From contig DATIFC010000113.1 of the NCBI GenBank assembly GCA_035455445.1, positions 1-11,060 of the forward strand: 11,060 bases of DNA, read 5' to 3'. Within the stretch, counting starts at the first letter, position 1, and each line of letters starts with the position of its first letter. Below are positions 1-6,425 of the stretch, piece by piece. This DNA is from AC-32 sp035455445 (GTDB taxonomy: Bacteria; Actinomycetota; Thermoleophilia; Gaiellales; Gaiellaceae). The position numbers and the translations under genes were made by a program. The notes below the pieces were generated by a model. It was not told where the DNA came from. It ran no database searches and was given only the letters and a program-made list of their open reading frames with translations.

Positions 1-61
1 CGACGTTCTGCGGCGCGTCGCCCGTGATCGCCGTGACGTGGTGGACGCCCTCGAGCTTCAC
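1..61 (-). CDS. VOC/glyoxalase-type protein, N-terminal fragment (runs off window start)
   Basis: Only the first 20 codons are in the window. Read on the minus strand from GTG at 61-59 they give MKLEGVHHVTAITGDAPQNV. LEGVHHVTAITGDA followed by a Q/R-N-V step is the opening signature of vicinal-oxygen-chelate proteins of the ring-cleaving dioxygenase/glyoxalase type, in which one of the early histidines binds the catalytic metal. The gene is divergent from the dikinase gene, with about 90 bp between start codons. Its presence argues that the open frame extending left of 152 on the plus strand is not dikinase coding sequence. The substrate cannot be inferred from 20 residues. The call rests on recognition of the N-terminal motif alone. 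Confidence 0.72.
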   Translation of the reverse strand, partial: MKLEGVHHVTAITGDAPQNV

Positions 62-151
62 GCCGCCAAGCCTACCGGCTCTCTCCGGGGACGCAGGGCG
101 GTTTCGCCGGTTCGCGTGTCACCCCCGGCCGCTATGGAAAGATCCGTCTCG

Positions 152-2764
152 ATGGGAGGGGCACAGCGCTACGTCTACGACTTCGACGAGCCGTCCGAGG
201 GCGGCCGCGAGCTGCTCGGCGGCAAGGGCATCGGCCTCGCCGAGATGACGCAGCTCGGCGTGCCGGTGCCGGCGGGCTTCACGATCACGACCGACGCCTG
301 CCGCGCCTACATGGCCGCCGGCGGCGAGCTGCCCGAGGGCCTTCCGGCCGAGATCGACGAGCACATCGACGCACTCGAGCGCAGGACCGGGAGGCGCTTC
401 GGCGACCCGCGGGACCCGCTGCTCGTCTCCGTGCGCTCGGGGGCCGCGATCTCGATGCCCGGGATGATGGACACGATTCTCAACCTCGGCCTCAACGACG
501 AGGCGGTCGAGGGCCTTGCGGGCACCACGGGGAACGCCCGCTTCGCGTACGACTCCTACCGCCGCCTGATCCAGATGTACGGCGAGGTCGTGATGGGCAT
601 CGACGGGCAGCGCTTCGAGCAGGCGCTCTCCGACCTGAAGTCCGCCCGCGGCGTCCAGCAGGACGTGGAGCTCGACGACGCGGACCTGCGGGAGCTCGTC
701 GGCACCTTCAAGCGGATCTACGAGGACGAGACCGGCGGCCCGTTCCCGCAGGAGGCGCGCGAGCAGCTGTCACGCTCGGTGCAGGCGGTCTTCGAGTCCT
801 GGGACACGCCGCGTGCGCAGGTCTACCGGCGGGCCCATCGCATCCCCGACGACCTCGGCACCGCCGTCAACGTCGTGCAGATGGTGTTCGGCAACAAGGG
901 CGAGGGCTCGGGCACGGGCGTCGCCTTCACGCGCGACCCGTCGACCGGCGAGCACGGCCTCTACGGCGAGTACCTCGCCGACGCGCAGGGCGAGGACGTC
1001 GTCGCCGGGATCCGCACGCCCGAGCCGGTGGAGGCGATGAAGGAGCGGCTGCCGGCGGCGTTCGAGCAGCTCGGCGACACGATGCGCCGCCTCGAGGAGC
1101 ACTACAAGGACGTGCAGGACATCGAGTTCACGGTGGACGAGGGCCGGCTGTACCTGCTCCAGACGCGCTCGGCCAAGCGCACCGCCGCGGCGGCGCTGAG
1201 GGCCGCGGTCGCGATGGTCGAGGAGGGCCTGATCTCGCGCGAGGACGCGGTCATCCGCATCGACCCCGCCCAGCTCGACCAGCTGCTGCACCCGATGATC
1301 GACCCGCGCGCCGACCTCGAGGTCGCCGCGACCGGCCTCAACGCCTCCCCGGGAGCGGCCTGCGGCTCGGTCGTGCTCGACGCCGACACCGCGGAGGAGC
1401 GCGGCCTCGCGGGGGAGAGCGTGATCCTCGTCCGCTGGGAGACGACGCCCGACGACATCCACGGCCTGATCCAGGCGAAGGGCATCCTCACGGCGCACGG
1501 CGGCATGACCTCGCACGCCGCGGTCGTCGCCCGCGGCATGGGCAAGCCCTGCGTGGCGGGCTGCGAGGACCTCTCGATCGACCTCGGCAAGCGCTCGCTC
1601 GTGCTGGGGGGGCACCAGCTCGCGGAGGGCGACGTGATCACCATCGACGGCGGCACCGGCCGCGTGGTCGTCGGCGAGGTCGAGCTCGTCCCGCCGCAGA
1701 TCAACGAGGACTTCGAGACGATCCTCGGCTGGGCCGACGAGCTGCGGCGCCTGAAGGTGCGCGCCAACGCCGACACGCCCGAGGACGCGGTCAAGGCCCG
1801 CGAGTTCGGGGCTCAGGGGATCGGCCTCTGCCGCACCGAGCACATGTTCATGGCCGAGGACCGGCTCCCCGTGGTGCGCGAGATGATCATGGCCTCGGGC
1901 GAGGACGAGCGGCGCGAGGCGCTCGACCGGCTCCTGCCGCTCCAGCAGGGCGACTTCGAGGGGATCTTCGAGGCGATGGCAGGCTTGCCGGTGACGATCC
2001 GGCTGCTCGACCCGCCGCTGCACGAGTTCCTGCCGTCGCTCGAGGAGGCGCGCGACGAGCGGATGCGCGACCGGATCAAGGCGCTGACGGAGGCCAACCC
2101 GATGCTCGGCACGCGCGGCTGCCGGCTCGGCCTGCTCTGGCCCGAGGTCTACGAGATGCAAGTACGCGCGATCATCCGGGCCGCGGCGGCGGTCGAGGAG
2201 CGCACGGGCGAGGCGCCGCTCGTCGAGATCATGCACCCGCTCGTCGGCTTCGCCGAGGAGCTGCACCGGCTGCGCGCGCTCACGGTCGAGACCGCGCAGG
2301 AGGAAAGCGATGCGGTCGAGTACCTCGTCGGGACGATGATCGAGCTCCCGCGCGCGTGCATCCGGGCGGACGAGATCGCGGAGCAGGCCGACTTCTTCTC
2401 CTTCGGCACCAACGACCTCACGCAGACGACGCTCGGCTTCTCGCGCGACGACGCCGAGGGCAAGTTCCTGACGCGCTACCTCGAGGACGGCGTGCTCGAG
2501 CGCAACCCGTTCGAGACGCTCGACCAGAGCGGCGTCGGCGACCTGATGCGGATCGCCGTCGAGCGCGGCCGCGGGGTCAAGGACGGCCTGAAGATGGGCA
2601 TCTGCGGCGAGCACGGCGGCGAGCCGGACTCGGTCGCCTTCTGCCACGTGCTCGGGCTCGACTACGTCAGCTGCTCGCCCTACCGCGTGCCGCTCGCCCG
2701 CCTCGCGGCTGCCCAGGCGGCGCTGAGGGAGGCGGGCGTCGAGGCCGTGATCGTCGGCGGCTGA
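152..2764 (+). CDS. ppdK: Pyruvate, phosphate dikinase (PPDK)
   Basis: Cytosolic enzyme that interconverts ATP, pyruvate and phosphate with AMP, PEP and pyrophosphate, linking glycolysis and gluconeogenesis. All three domains are present over 870 residues, a normal length. The N-terminal ATP-grasp domain (about 1-340) has GGKGIGLAEMTQLGVPVPAGF and VSVRSGAAISMPGMMDTILN. The swivelling phosphohistidine domain has GGMTSHAAVVARGMGKPCV with the phosphoryl carrier His455. The C-terminal PEP/pyruvate TIM barrel has GLCRTEHMF (Arg561), TIRLLDPPLHEF (Arg617), Glu731, FGTNDLTQTT (Asn754) and GICGEHGG (Cys818). With the ATG at 152, His455, Arg561 and Arg617 fall at the numbers I recall for the Clostridium symbiosum enzyme. 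GGAAAG lies about 10 nt upstream. ATG 134 is a possible alternative start. The frame is open to 38, but that part would overlap the divergent VOC gene. No PPDK regulatory protein is in view. Confidence 0.96.
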   Translation: MGGAQRYVYDFDEPSEGGRELLGGKGIGLAEMTQLGVPVPAGFTITTDACRAYMAAGGELPEGLPAEIDEHIDALERRTGRRFGDPRDPLLVSVRSGAAISMPGMMDTILNLGLNDEAVEGLAGTTGNARFAYDSYRRLIQMYGEVVMGIDGQRFEQALSDLKSARGVQQDVELDDADLRELVGTFKRIYEDETGGPFPQEAREQLSRSVQAVFESWDTPRAQVYRRAHRIPDDLGTAVNVVQMVFGNKGEGSGTGVAFTRDPSTGEHGLYGEYLADAQGEDVVAGIRTPEPVEAMKERLPAAFEQLGDTMRRLEEHYKDVQDIEFTVDEGRLYLLQTRSAKRTAAAALRAAVAMVEEGLISREDAVIRIDPAQLDQLLHPMIDPRADLEVAATGLNASPGAACGSVVLDADTAEERGLAGESVILVRWETTPDDIHGLIQAKGILTAHGGMTSHAAVVARGMGKPCVAGCEDLSIDLGKRSLVLGGHQLAEGDVITIDGGTGRVVVGEVELVPPQINEDFETILGWADELRRLKVRANADTPEDAVKAREFGAQGIGLCRTEHMFMAEDRLPVVREMIMASGEDERREALDRLLPLQQGDFEGIFEAMAGLPVTIRLLDPPLHEFLPSLEEARDERMRDRIKALTEANPMLGTRGCRLGLLWPEVYEMQVRAIIRAAAAVEERTGEAPLVEIMHPLVGFAEELHRLRALTVETAQEESDAVEYLVGTMIELPRACIRADEIAEQADFFSFGTNDLTQTTLGFSRDDAEGKFLTRYLEDGVLERNPFETLDQSGVGDLMRIAVERGRGVKDGLKMGICGEHGGEPDSVAFCHVLGLDYVSCSPYRVPLARLAAAQAALREAGVEAVIVGG

Positions 2765-2805
2765 CCGGTTAGGGTCCCGCACCGGGGATCCTGGAAAGGG
2801 ACGGG

Positions 2806-3240
2806 ATGAGGCAGGTTGCACTGCTCTCCGTGCTCGCCGCGGCGGTGCTCGCGGCAAGCGGCTGCGGCGGGAGCAAGAAGGAGGAGGCGCGGGCCGAGAA
2901 CCCCCTCGCCAAGGCGGCCTGCGAGGGCTCGCCGCTCACGGCCACGCCGAAGCTCCCCCCGAGTTTCCCGATGGTCGAGAACACGACGCTGACGAAGCAG
3001 TCCACCCAGGGGCCGACCGACGTGGTCGAGGGCTACTGGGAGGGGGACGTCCAGGAGGCGCACGACGAGTACCTGAAGGAGCTCGAGGCGGCCGGCTACG
3101 AGATCCTCTTCGAGGAGGTCGAGGCTCCGAACGACTCGGAGATCTCCTGGAAGGGCGAAGGGCGTAGCGGCCAGGTCGCGCTGAGAAACGACTGCGGCGG
3201 CGACAAGATCTACGTGCACATCACGAACAGGCCGGCCTGA
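2806..3240 (+). CDS. Small lipoprotein of unknown function
   Basis: A 144-residue protein with a classical lipoprotein signal. Basic MRQ is followed by a hydrophobic stretch (about 4-18) and a lipobox ending AASGC, so Cys20 is the likely lipidated residue and the mature protein would sit on the outer face of the membrane. A short charged linker (GGSKKEEARAE) follows the cysteine. The rest is acidic and soluble, with a Cys39/Cys-near-C-terminus pair that could form a disulfide, and it contains SFPMVENTTLTKQS and YLKELEAAGYEILFEEVEAPN. The latter resembles small actinobacterial secreted proteins in which a residue-level energy or difference term is not evident, so no function is assigned. The start is supported by GGAAAGGG at 2793-2800, five bases before the ATG. 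It lies 41 bp after the dikinase stop on the same strand and may be co-transcribed. Confidence 0.82.
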   Translation: MRQVALLSVLAAAVLAASGCGGSKKEEARAENPLAKAACEGSPLTATPKLPPSFPMVENTTLTKQSTQGPTDVVEGYWEGDVQEAHDEYLKELEAAGYEILFEEVEAPNDSEISWKGEGRSGQVALRNDCGGDKIYVHITNRPA

Positions 3241-3256
3241 CGGCCGGCCGTGGTCC

Positions 3257-3310
3257 GGCCGCACCGGCGAAGCCGGCACGGCCTCTTGGGTCGGCGTCGC
3301 AAGCGACGCC
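3257..3310. terminator. Two hairpins between convergent genes (candidate bidirectional terminator)
   Basis: Two inverted repeats fill the 85-bp gap between the convergent lipoprotein and glycoside hydrolase stops. The first, 3257-3283, has outer arms GGCCG/CGGCC, a CA/CA internal mismatch, inner arms CCGGC/GCCGG and a GAA loop. The second, 3293-3310, has arms GGCGTCG/CGACGCC around CAAG. CTTGGGT flanks the second hairpin on both sides. There is no T-run, so classical intrinsic termination is not shown. The position between two converging genes is the main argument for the call. Confidence 0.5.
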
Positions 3311-3325
3311 TTGGGTGTGAGCCAG

Positions 3326-4279
3326 CTACGAGCCGAGCGGCGTGATGTAGCGGCGGTACGCCGCTCGGCTCCGGGGCTTGCTGCCGAGGTCGAAGATCGA
3401 CCCGGCTCGGCTCTCGTACCAGGAGAGCAGCTCCAGCCGCCGGTGGGTGCGGGCCCAGCCGCCCATGCGGCGGACGAAGGCCGGGTCGTCGATGCCCCAG
3501 AGGCCCCACTCGGGGAACGCGTACGGCTTGGCGCGGTGCGCCCGGTAGAGGCGCTCGTTGGCGGACCACTCGGCCTTGCCGCCGATGTCGTAGAGGTCGT
3601 TGCCGACGACGTCGACGTAGCGGTTGCCCGGGTAGTAGGCCTGCGCGCTGTTGCCCGGGACGTTCGGGCTGCCGTAGCCCTGGGGGTTCCAGATCACCCG
3701 CAGGTTCGGCAGCGTGTTCCGCTCGAAGTCGTGGCTCACGCCCGGGAGGCCGAGCCGGCGCAGGCGCGCGTTCAGGAAGTCCGCCGTGCCGCCGTGCAGG
3801 AGCAGGTAGACCCGGGCGAACGCCTTGCGGAAGCTCGGGGTCGAGTGCGCCCGGTCCTTGAGGCGGCCCCCGGAGGTGTAGGCGCAGTACGCGTTCCAGT
3901 GGCCGTTCATCTCCGGGAACGGGCGGATGTAGACGGGGCGCGCCCAGGCGGCGATCGCGCGGTTCAGCGCCGTCAGGTAGCCGTCGCCCCTCCCGCGGGC
4001 GACGCCGAGCGGCGTGATCGCCTCGCGCGGGTTCGGCCACCCGTTCGAGGTCGTGAAACCGACCATCGGGACGGGGCCGTGGCTCGCGAGCTGCACCGCG
4101 AGCCGCGCGCCCCAGGTGCTGCCTTGGTTCCAGCCGAGGATCACGTGGTCGACCTCCGTGCGCTGACCGGTCTGCGCGCCGAAGCGGCCGGGGTTGCCGA
4201 GCACGCCCAGCGAGATCCGGGCGGTTGCCGGCGGCGCGAGAACGAGTGCCGCCGCGGCGAGGACGAGGAGCCTGCCCAC
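3326..4279 (-). CDS. Secreted GH26-like glycoside hydrolase
   Basis: A predicted exported (beta/alpha)8 glycosidase of 317 residues, from GTG at 4279. The N-terminus MGRLLVLAAAALVLAPPATA is a plain signal peptide with an A-x-A-type end, which is why I prefer this start over the longer open frame reaching 4390. That extension is basic and proline-rich with no signal character. The mature chain begins with ISLGVLGN. YIRPFPEMNGHWNAYC carries a likely acid/base Glu123 in the GH26 pattern (R-P-x-x-E-M-N-G), and AFPEWGLWG carries Glu257, placed as the nucleophile would be, about 134 residues later. GH26 members are mostly beta-mannanases, but the substrate cannot be read from this sequence. No carbohydrate-binding module is visible. 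It is divergent from the RTX-type gene and convergent with the lipoprotein gene. Confidence 0.75.
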   Translation of the reverse strand: MGRLLVLAAAALVLAPPATARISLGVLGNPGRFGAQTGQRTEVDHVILGWNQGSTWGARLAVQLASHGPVPMVGFTTSNGWPNPREAITPLGVARGRGDGYLTALNRAIAAWARPVYIRPFPEMNGHWNAYCAYTSGGRLKDRAHSTPSFRKAFARVYLLLHGGTADFLNARLRRLGLPGVSHDFERNTLPNLRVIWNPQGYGSPNVPGNSAQAYYPGNRYVDVVGNDLYDIGGKAEWSANERLYRAHRAKPYAFPEWGLWGIDDPAFVRRMGGWARTHRRLELLSWYESRAGSIFDLGSKPRSRAAYRRYITPLGS

Positions 4280-4297
4280 GGGCGCCCAGTATGCCCC

Positions 4298-4368
4298 CGA
4301 TCTCCCCGGCCGAGGGATCCGGCCCGGGGCCGCGGAGGCCGATCTCCGCAAGGAGATCGACCCTCGGC
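4298..4368. repeat. Nested inverted repeats in the glycosidase/RTX divergent region
   Basis: An inner perfect hairpin, CGATCTCC (4340-4347), GCAA loop, GGAGATCG (4352-4359), has an 8-bp stem and a GNRA-type tetraloop. An outer pair, GCCGAGGG (4309-4316) and CCCTCGGC (4361-4368), encloses it. A second copy of CGATCTCC at 4298-4305 could compete for the same GGAGATCG arm. The block lies wholly in the 128-bp region between two divergent starts, so it could be an operator or an mRNA leader structure for either gene. Only the repeats themselves are observed. Confidence 0.5.
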
Positions 4369-4407
4369 GAGCGGCCGGCCGACACGTCACCTGGAGGTGC
4401 CGGGCCA

Positions 4408-4866
4408 GTGAACCCCCAAGAGCAGCGAATCAAGGCGACGGCGGCACTGTTCATCACCGTCTCGCTCTTCCTCGTCCGCAACGCCCACGCGACGCACCAG
4501 GCCGGCGCGTGCACGATCGTCGGCACGCCGGGGCCCGACCTCCTGTTCGGGACGCCGAGGCACGACGTCATCTGCGGGCTCGGCGGGAACGACGTGCTCG
4601 ACGGCAACAGCGGCAACGACGTCCTCAAGGGCGGCCCGGGCCGCGACCTGCTGAACGGCGGCGACGGCAACGACACGCTCTACGGCGGGCTCGGCAACGA
4701 CAAGCTCCAGGGCGACCACGGGCGCGACGCGCTCTACGGCGGCCCAGGCAACGACACGTTCTTCGCGTGGGACGGCTTCGCGGACATGCTGAACGGCGGG
4801 ACCGGCACCGACCGCGCCTTCCACGACAAGCTCGACCGCGTCTACGCCGTCGAGCGCGGCGGCTAG
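4408..4866 (+). CDS. Secreted RTX/hemolysin-type calcium-binding repeat protein
   Basis: A 152-residue exported protein built almost entirely from glycine-aspartate nonapeptide repeats of the GGxGxDxLx type (about residues 44-135), for example GLGGNDVLDG, GGPGRDLLNG, GGDGNDTLYG, GGLGNDKLQG and GGPGNDTFFA. In this family such repeats wind into a parallel beta-roll that folds on binding calcium outside the cell. The signal peptide is residues 1 to about 28, ending VRNAHA. Two cysteines flank the first repeat (CTIVGTPGPD...DVIC), which suggests a disulfide cap. The start is GTG 4408, with GGAGG at 4393-4397 ten bases upstream. The in-frame extension to 4225 lies antisense to the glycosidase signal peptide and looks non-coding. 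There is no catalytic domain and no type I secretion genes are nearby. The role is unknown, perhaps a surface or matrix protein. Confidence 0.85.
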   Translation: MNPQEQRIKATAALFITVSLFLVRNAHATHQAGACTIVGTPGPDLLFGTPRHDVICGLGGNDVLDGNSGNDVLKGGPGRDLLNGGDGNDTLYGGLGNDKLQGDHGRDALYGGPGNDTFFAWDGFADMLNGGTGTDRAFHDKLDRVYAVERGG

Positions 4867-4870
4867 CGAC

Positions 4871-5710
4871 TCACGCGTAGCCCCGGACGCGCCAGTACGC
4901 GACCGCGAGGCTGAGCAGGCCCACGCCGCAGACGCCGGCGATCCCCCACAGCCCGACGCGGCTGTAGGCCGCGTGGCCCCGGCCGAACCTCGAGAGGACG
5001 AGCGTGCACAGGATCCCGCCGATCAGGCCGCCGATGTGCCCGCCGATCGAGATGTTTCGGAGCGTGAAGCCGAGGATCAGGTTGATGATGATCAGCGCGG
5101 CCGCCGAGCCGCCGAGCACGTAGTTGCGCTGCCGCTCGAGGACGAGCGCGGCGCCGAGGATGCCGAAGAGCGCACCCGAGGCTCCGACCACGGGCTGGGC
5201 CGGCGTGTGCACGAGCGCGCCGGCCGACCCCGCGAGCGCCGAGACGAAGTACACGAGCAGGAAGCGCCCGCGCCCGAGGGCGGACTCCACCGCCGAGCCC
5301 ACGATCCAGAGGAAGTACATGTTGAACGCGATGTGCAGCAGGCTCGCGTGCAGGAACGCGCTCGTGATCAGGCGCCACCAGTCGCCCTGCGCGACGAGGG
5401 GCCCGTAGAGCACCCACCTGGCGTAGAGCGAGCCGCCGGGGCTGTTCAGCCCCGCTCCCTGGGCCGCCGTGATGACGTAGATCAGGATGTTGACGGCGAG
5501 CAGGGCCTTCGTGGCGAGCGCGCCCGTCCCTTCGAAGGCGCCCCGCCGGACGCCCGCGCTGATCCGCCTCGTTCCCTGGGGCTTGCCCGAATGCTCGGGG
5601 CAGCGCTGGCCGACGGGCGCCGGCGTCATGCACTCGGCGCAGATCGGCCGGCCGCACTCCGAGCACGAGACGAACGTCTCGCGGTTGGGGTGTCGATAGC
5701 AGTAGGGCAC
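4871..5710 (-). CDS. Rhomboid-family intramembrane serine protease with N-terminal zinc finger
   Basis: A 279-residue membrane protein. Residues 4-40 form a B-box-like zinc-binding module with eight evenly placed ligands: C4, H7, C16, C19, C24, C27, C37, H40. After a linker, about six hydrophobic segments begin at ATKALLAVNILIYVITAA. Rhomboid hallmarks are WWRLITSAFLHASLLHIAFNM (the HxxxxHxxxN region), GASGALFG with nucleophile Ser178, and SIGGHIGGLIGG with His225 of the catalytic dyad. Rhomboids cut transmembrane segments within the bilayer, and the substrate here is unknown. The start is GTG 5710, placed immediately before the zinc-finger motif. A weak AGG lies upstream. Its 3' end is 4 bp from that of the RTX gene, and its start is 28 bp from the divergent comB start. 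Actinobacterial and other Gram-positive rhomboids often carry this finger, so the architecture is known. Confidence 0.93.
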   Translation of the reverse strand: MPYCYRHPNRETFVSCSECGRPICAECMTPAPVGQRCPEHSGKPQGTRRISAGVRRGAFEGTGALATKALLAVNILIYVITAAQGAGLNSPGGSLYARWVLYGPLVAQGDWWRLITSAFLHASLLHIAFNMYFLWIVGSAVESALGRGRFLLVYFVSALAGSAGALVHTPAQPVVGASGALFGILGAALVLERQRNYVLGGSAAALIIINLILGFTLRNISIGGHIGGLIGGILCTLVLSRFGRGHAAYSRVGLWGIAGVCGVGLLSLAVAYWRVRGYA

Positions 5711-5738
5711 GGGAGACCTGGAGTAGCGTAGTGCCGCC
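5711..5738. promoter_or_regulatory. 28-bp divergent start region, rhomboid/comB
   Basis: Only 28 bp separate the two divergent GTG starts. TAGCGT (5724-5729) fits a TANNNT -10 element for comB, about 9 nt before its start. The opposite strand reads TACGCT (5730-5725) as a -10 for the rhomboid gene. The two overlap within a near-symmetrical AGTAGCGTAGT. No convincing -35 element is visible on either side. If these -10s are real, both mRNAs are leaderless or nearly so, and simultaneous firing is excluded. Confidence 0.3.
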
Positions 5739-6425
5739 GTGCGCTGTCACGTTGCCTTCACCCCTGCCGAGACGGGCGCTGCGCCGCTCGGGATCGTGGT
5801 CGACGTGATGCGCGCCACCTCCTCGATCGCACAGGCGCTGGCGTCGGGGTACCGGCGGGTGCTCTGCTGCACGGAGATCGACGACGCGCTCGCCCTGCGG
5901 GCGGAGCTCGGCGACGAGGCGATCACGGGCGGCGAGCGGGAGGCGAAGCGGGTGGAGGCCTTCGACGCGGGCGCCTCGCCGCGCGAGTTCCGTGAGCCGC
6001 GGGCCGAGACGCTGATCCTCTCGACCACGAACGGGACGCGGTCGATCGTCACGGCGTCGTCGGCGTGCGAGGAGGTCGTGCTCGGCGCGCTGCTGAACCT
6101 CGAGGCGGTCGCGTCGCATGCTCGGGAGCGCGGGGAGGACGTCGTCGTGCTCTGCGCCGGCTACAAGGGCGCCTTCGCGATCGACGACGCCTACTGCGCC
6201 GGCCGCATCGTGCGCCTGCTTGGCGCCGAGCGCACCGACGCGGCGATCGCGGCCGAGCTGGTGGCCGACCGCTACGCAACGGGTCTCGAAGGCATCAACG
6301 CGCGCACCTACGGGCCGCCGGGCCTGGAGGAGGACATCGCCTTCTGCGCGCAGGAGAGCATCCTCGGCGTCGTGCCGCGCTTCTCGCGGATGGTCGGCTC
6401 GGCGGCCGAGATCGTCGCCTCCTAG
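5739..6425 (+). CDS. comB: ComB-family 2-phosphosulfolactate phosphatase
   Basis: A 228-residue soluble enzyme matching the ComB family, magnesium-dependent acid phosphatases that convert 2-phosphosulfolactate to 3-sulfolactate, the second step of one coenzyme M route in methanogens. Family motifs seen are VVDVMRATSSI (about 20-30), TGGEREAKR, LILSTTNGTRSI, VVVLCAGYKGAFAIDDAYCAG and DIAFCAQESILGVVPRF. The length is normal and the ends look intact. The start is GTG 5739, since no other start codon near the motif-bearing N-terminus fits. A GGAG lies 15 nt upstream, which is rather far. No ComA, ComC or other sulfolactate or CoM genes are in view, so the pathway role in this organism is open. 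ComB homologues are widespread in bacteria that do not make coenzyme M. Its stop overlaps the stop of the convergent MerR-DUF1835 gene. Confidence 0.9.
   Translation: MRCHVAFTPAETGAAPLGIVVDVMRATSSIAQALASGYRRVLCCTEIDDALALRAELGDEAITGGEREAKRVEAFDAGASPREFREPRAETLILSTTNGTRSIVTASSACEEVVLGALLNLEAVASHARERGEDVVVLCAGYKGAFAIDDAYCAGRIVRLLGAERTDAAIAAELVADRYATGLEGINARTYGPPGLEEDIAFCAQESILGVVPRFSRMVGSAAEIVAS

Noticed and set aside
770..2857. Long open frame (about 695 codons) on the minus strand, antisense to the dikinase gene
   Set aside because: It is rich in Arg, Ala and Asp-Arg repeats typical of a shadow frame in high-GC DNA, has no recognisable motif, and lies opposite a strongly conserved enzyme.
4560..4800. 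Possible tandem DNA repeat or CRISPR-like array
   Set aside because: The periodicity is about 27 bp and in frame, encoding GGxGxDxLx protein repeats. The DNA units vary and there are no spacers.
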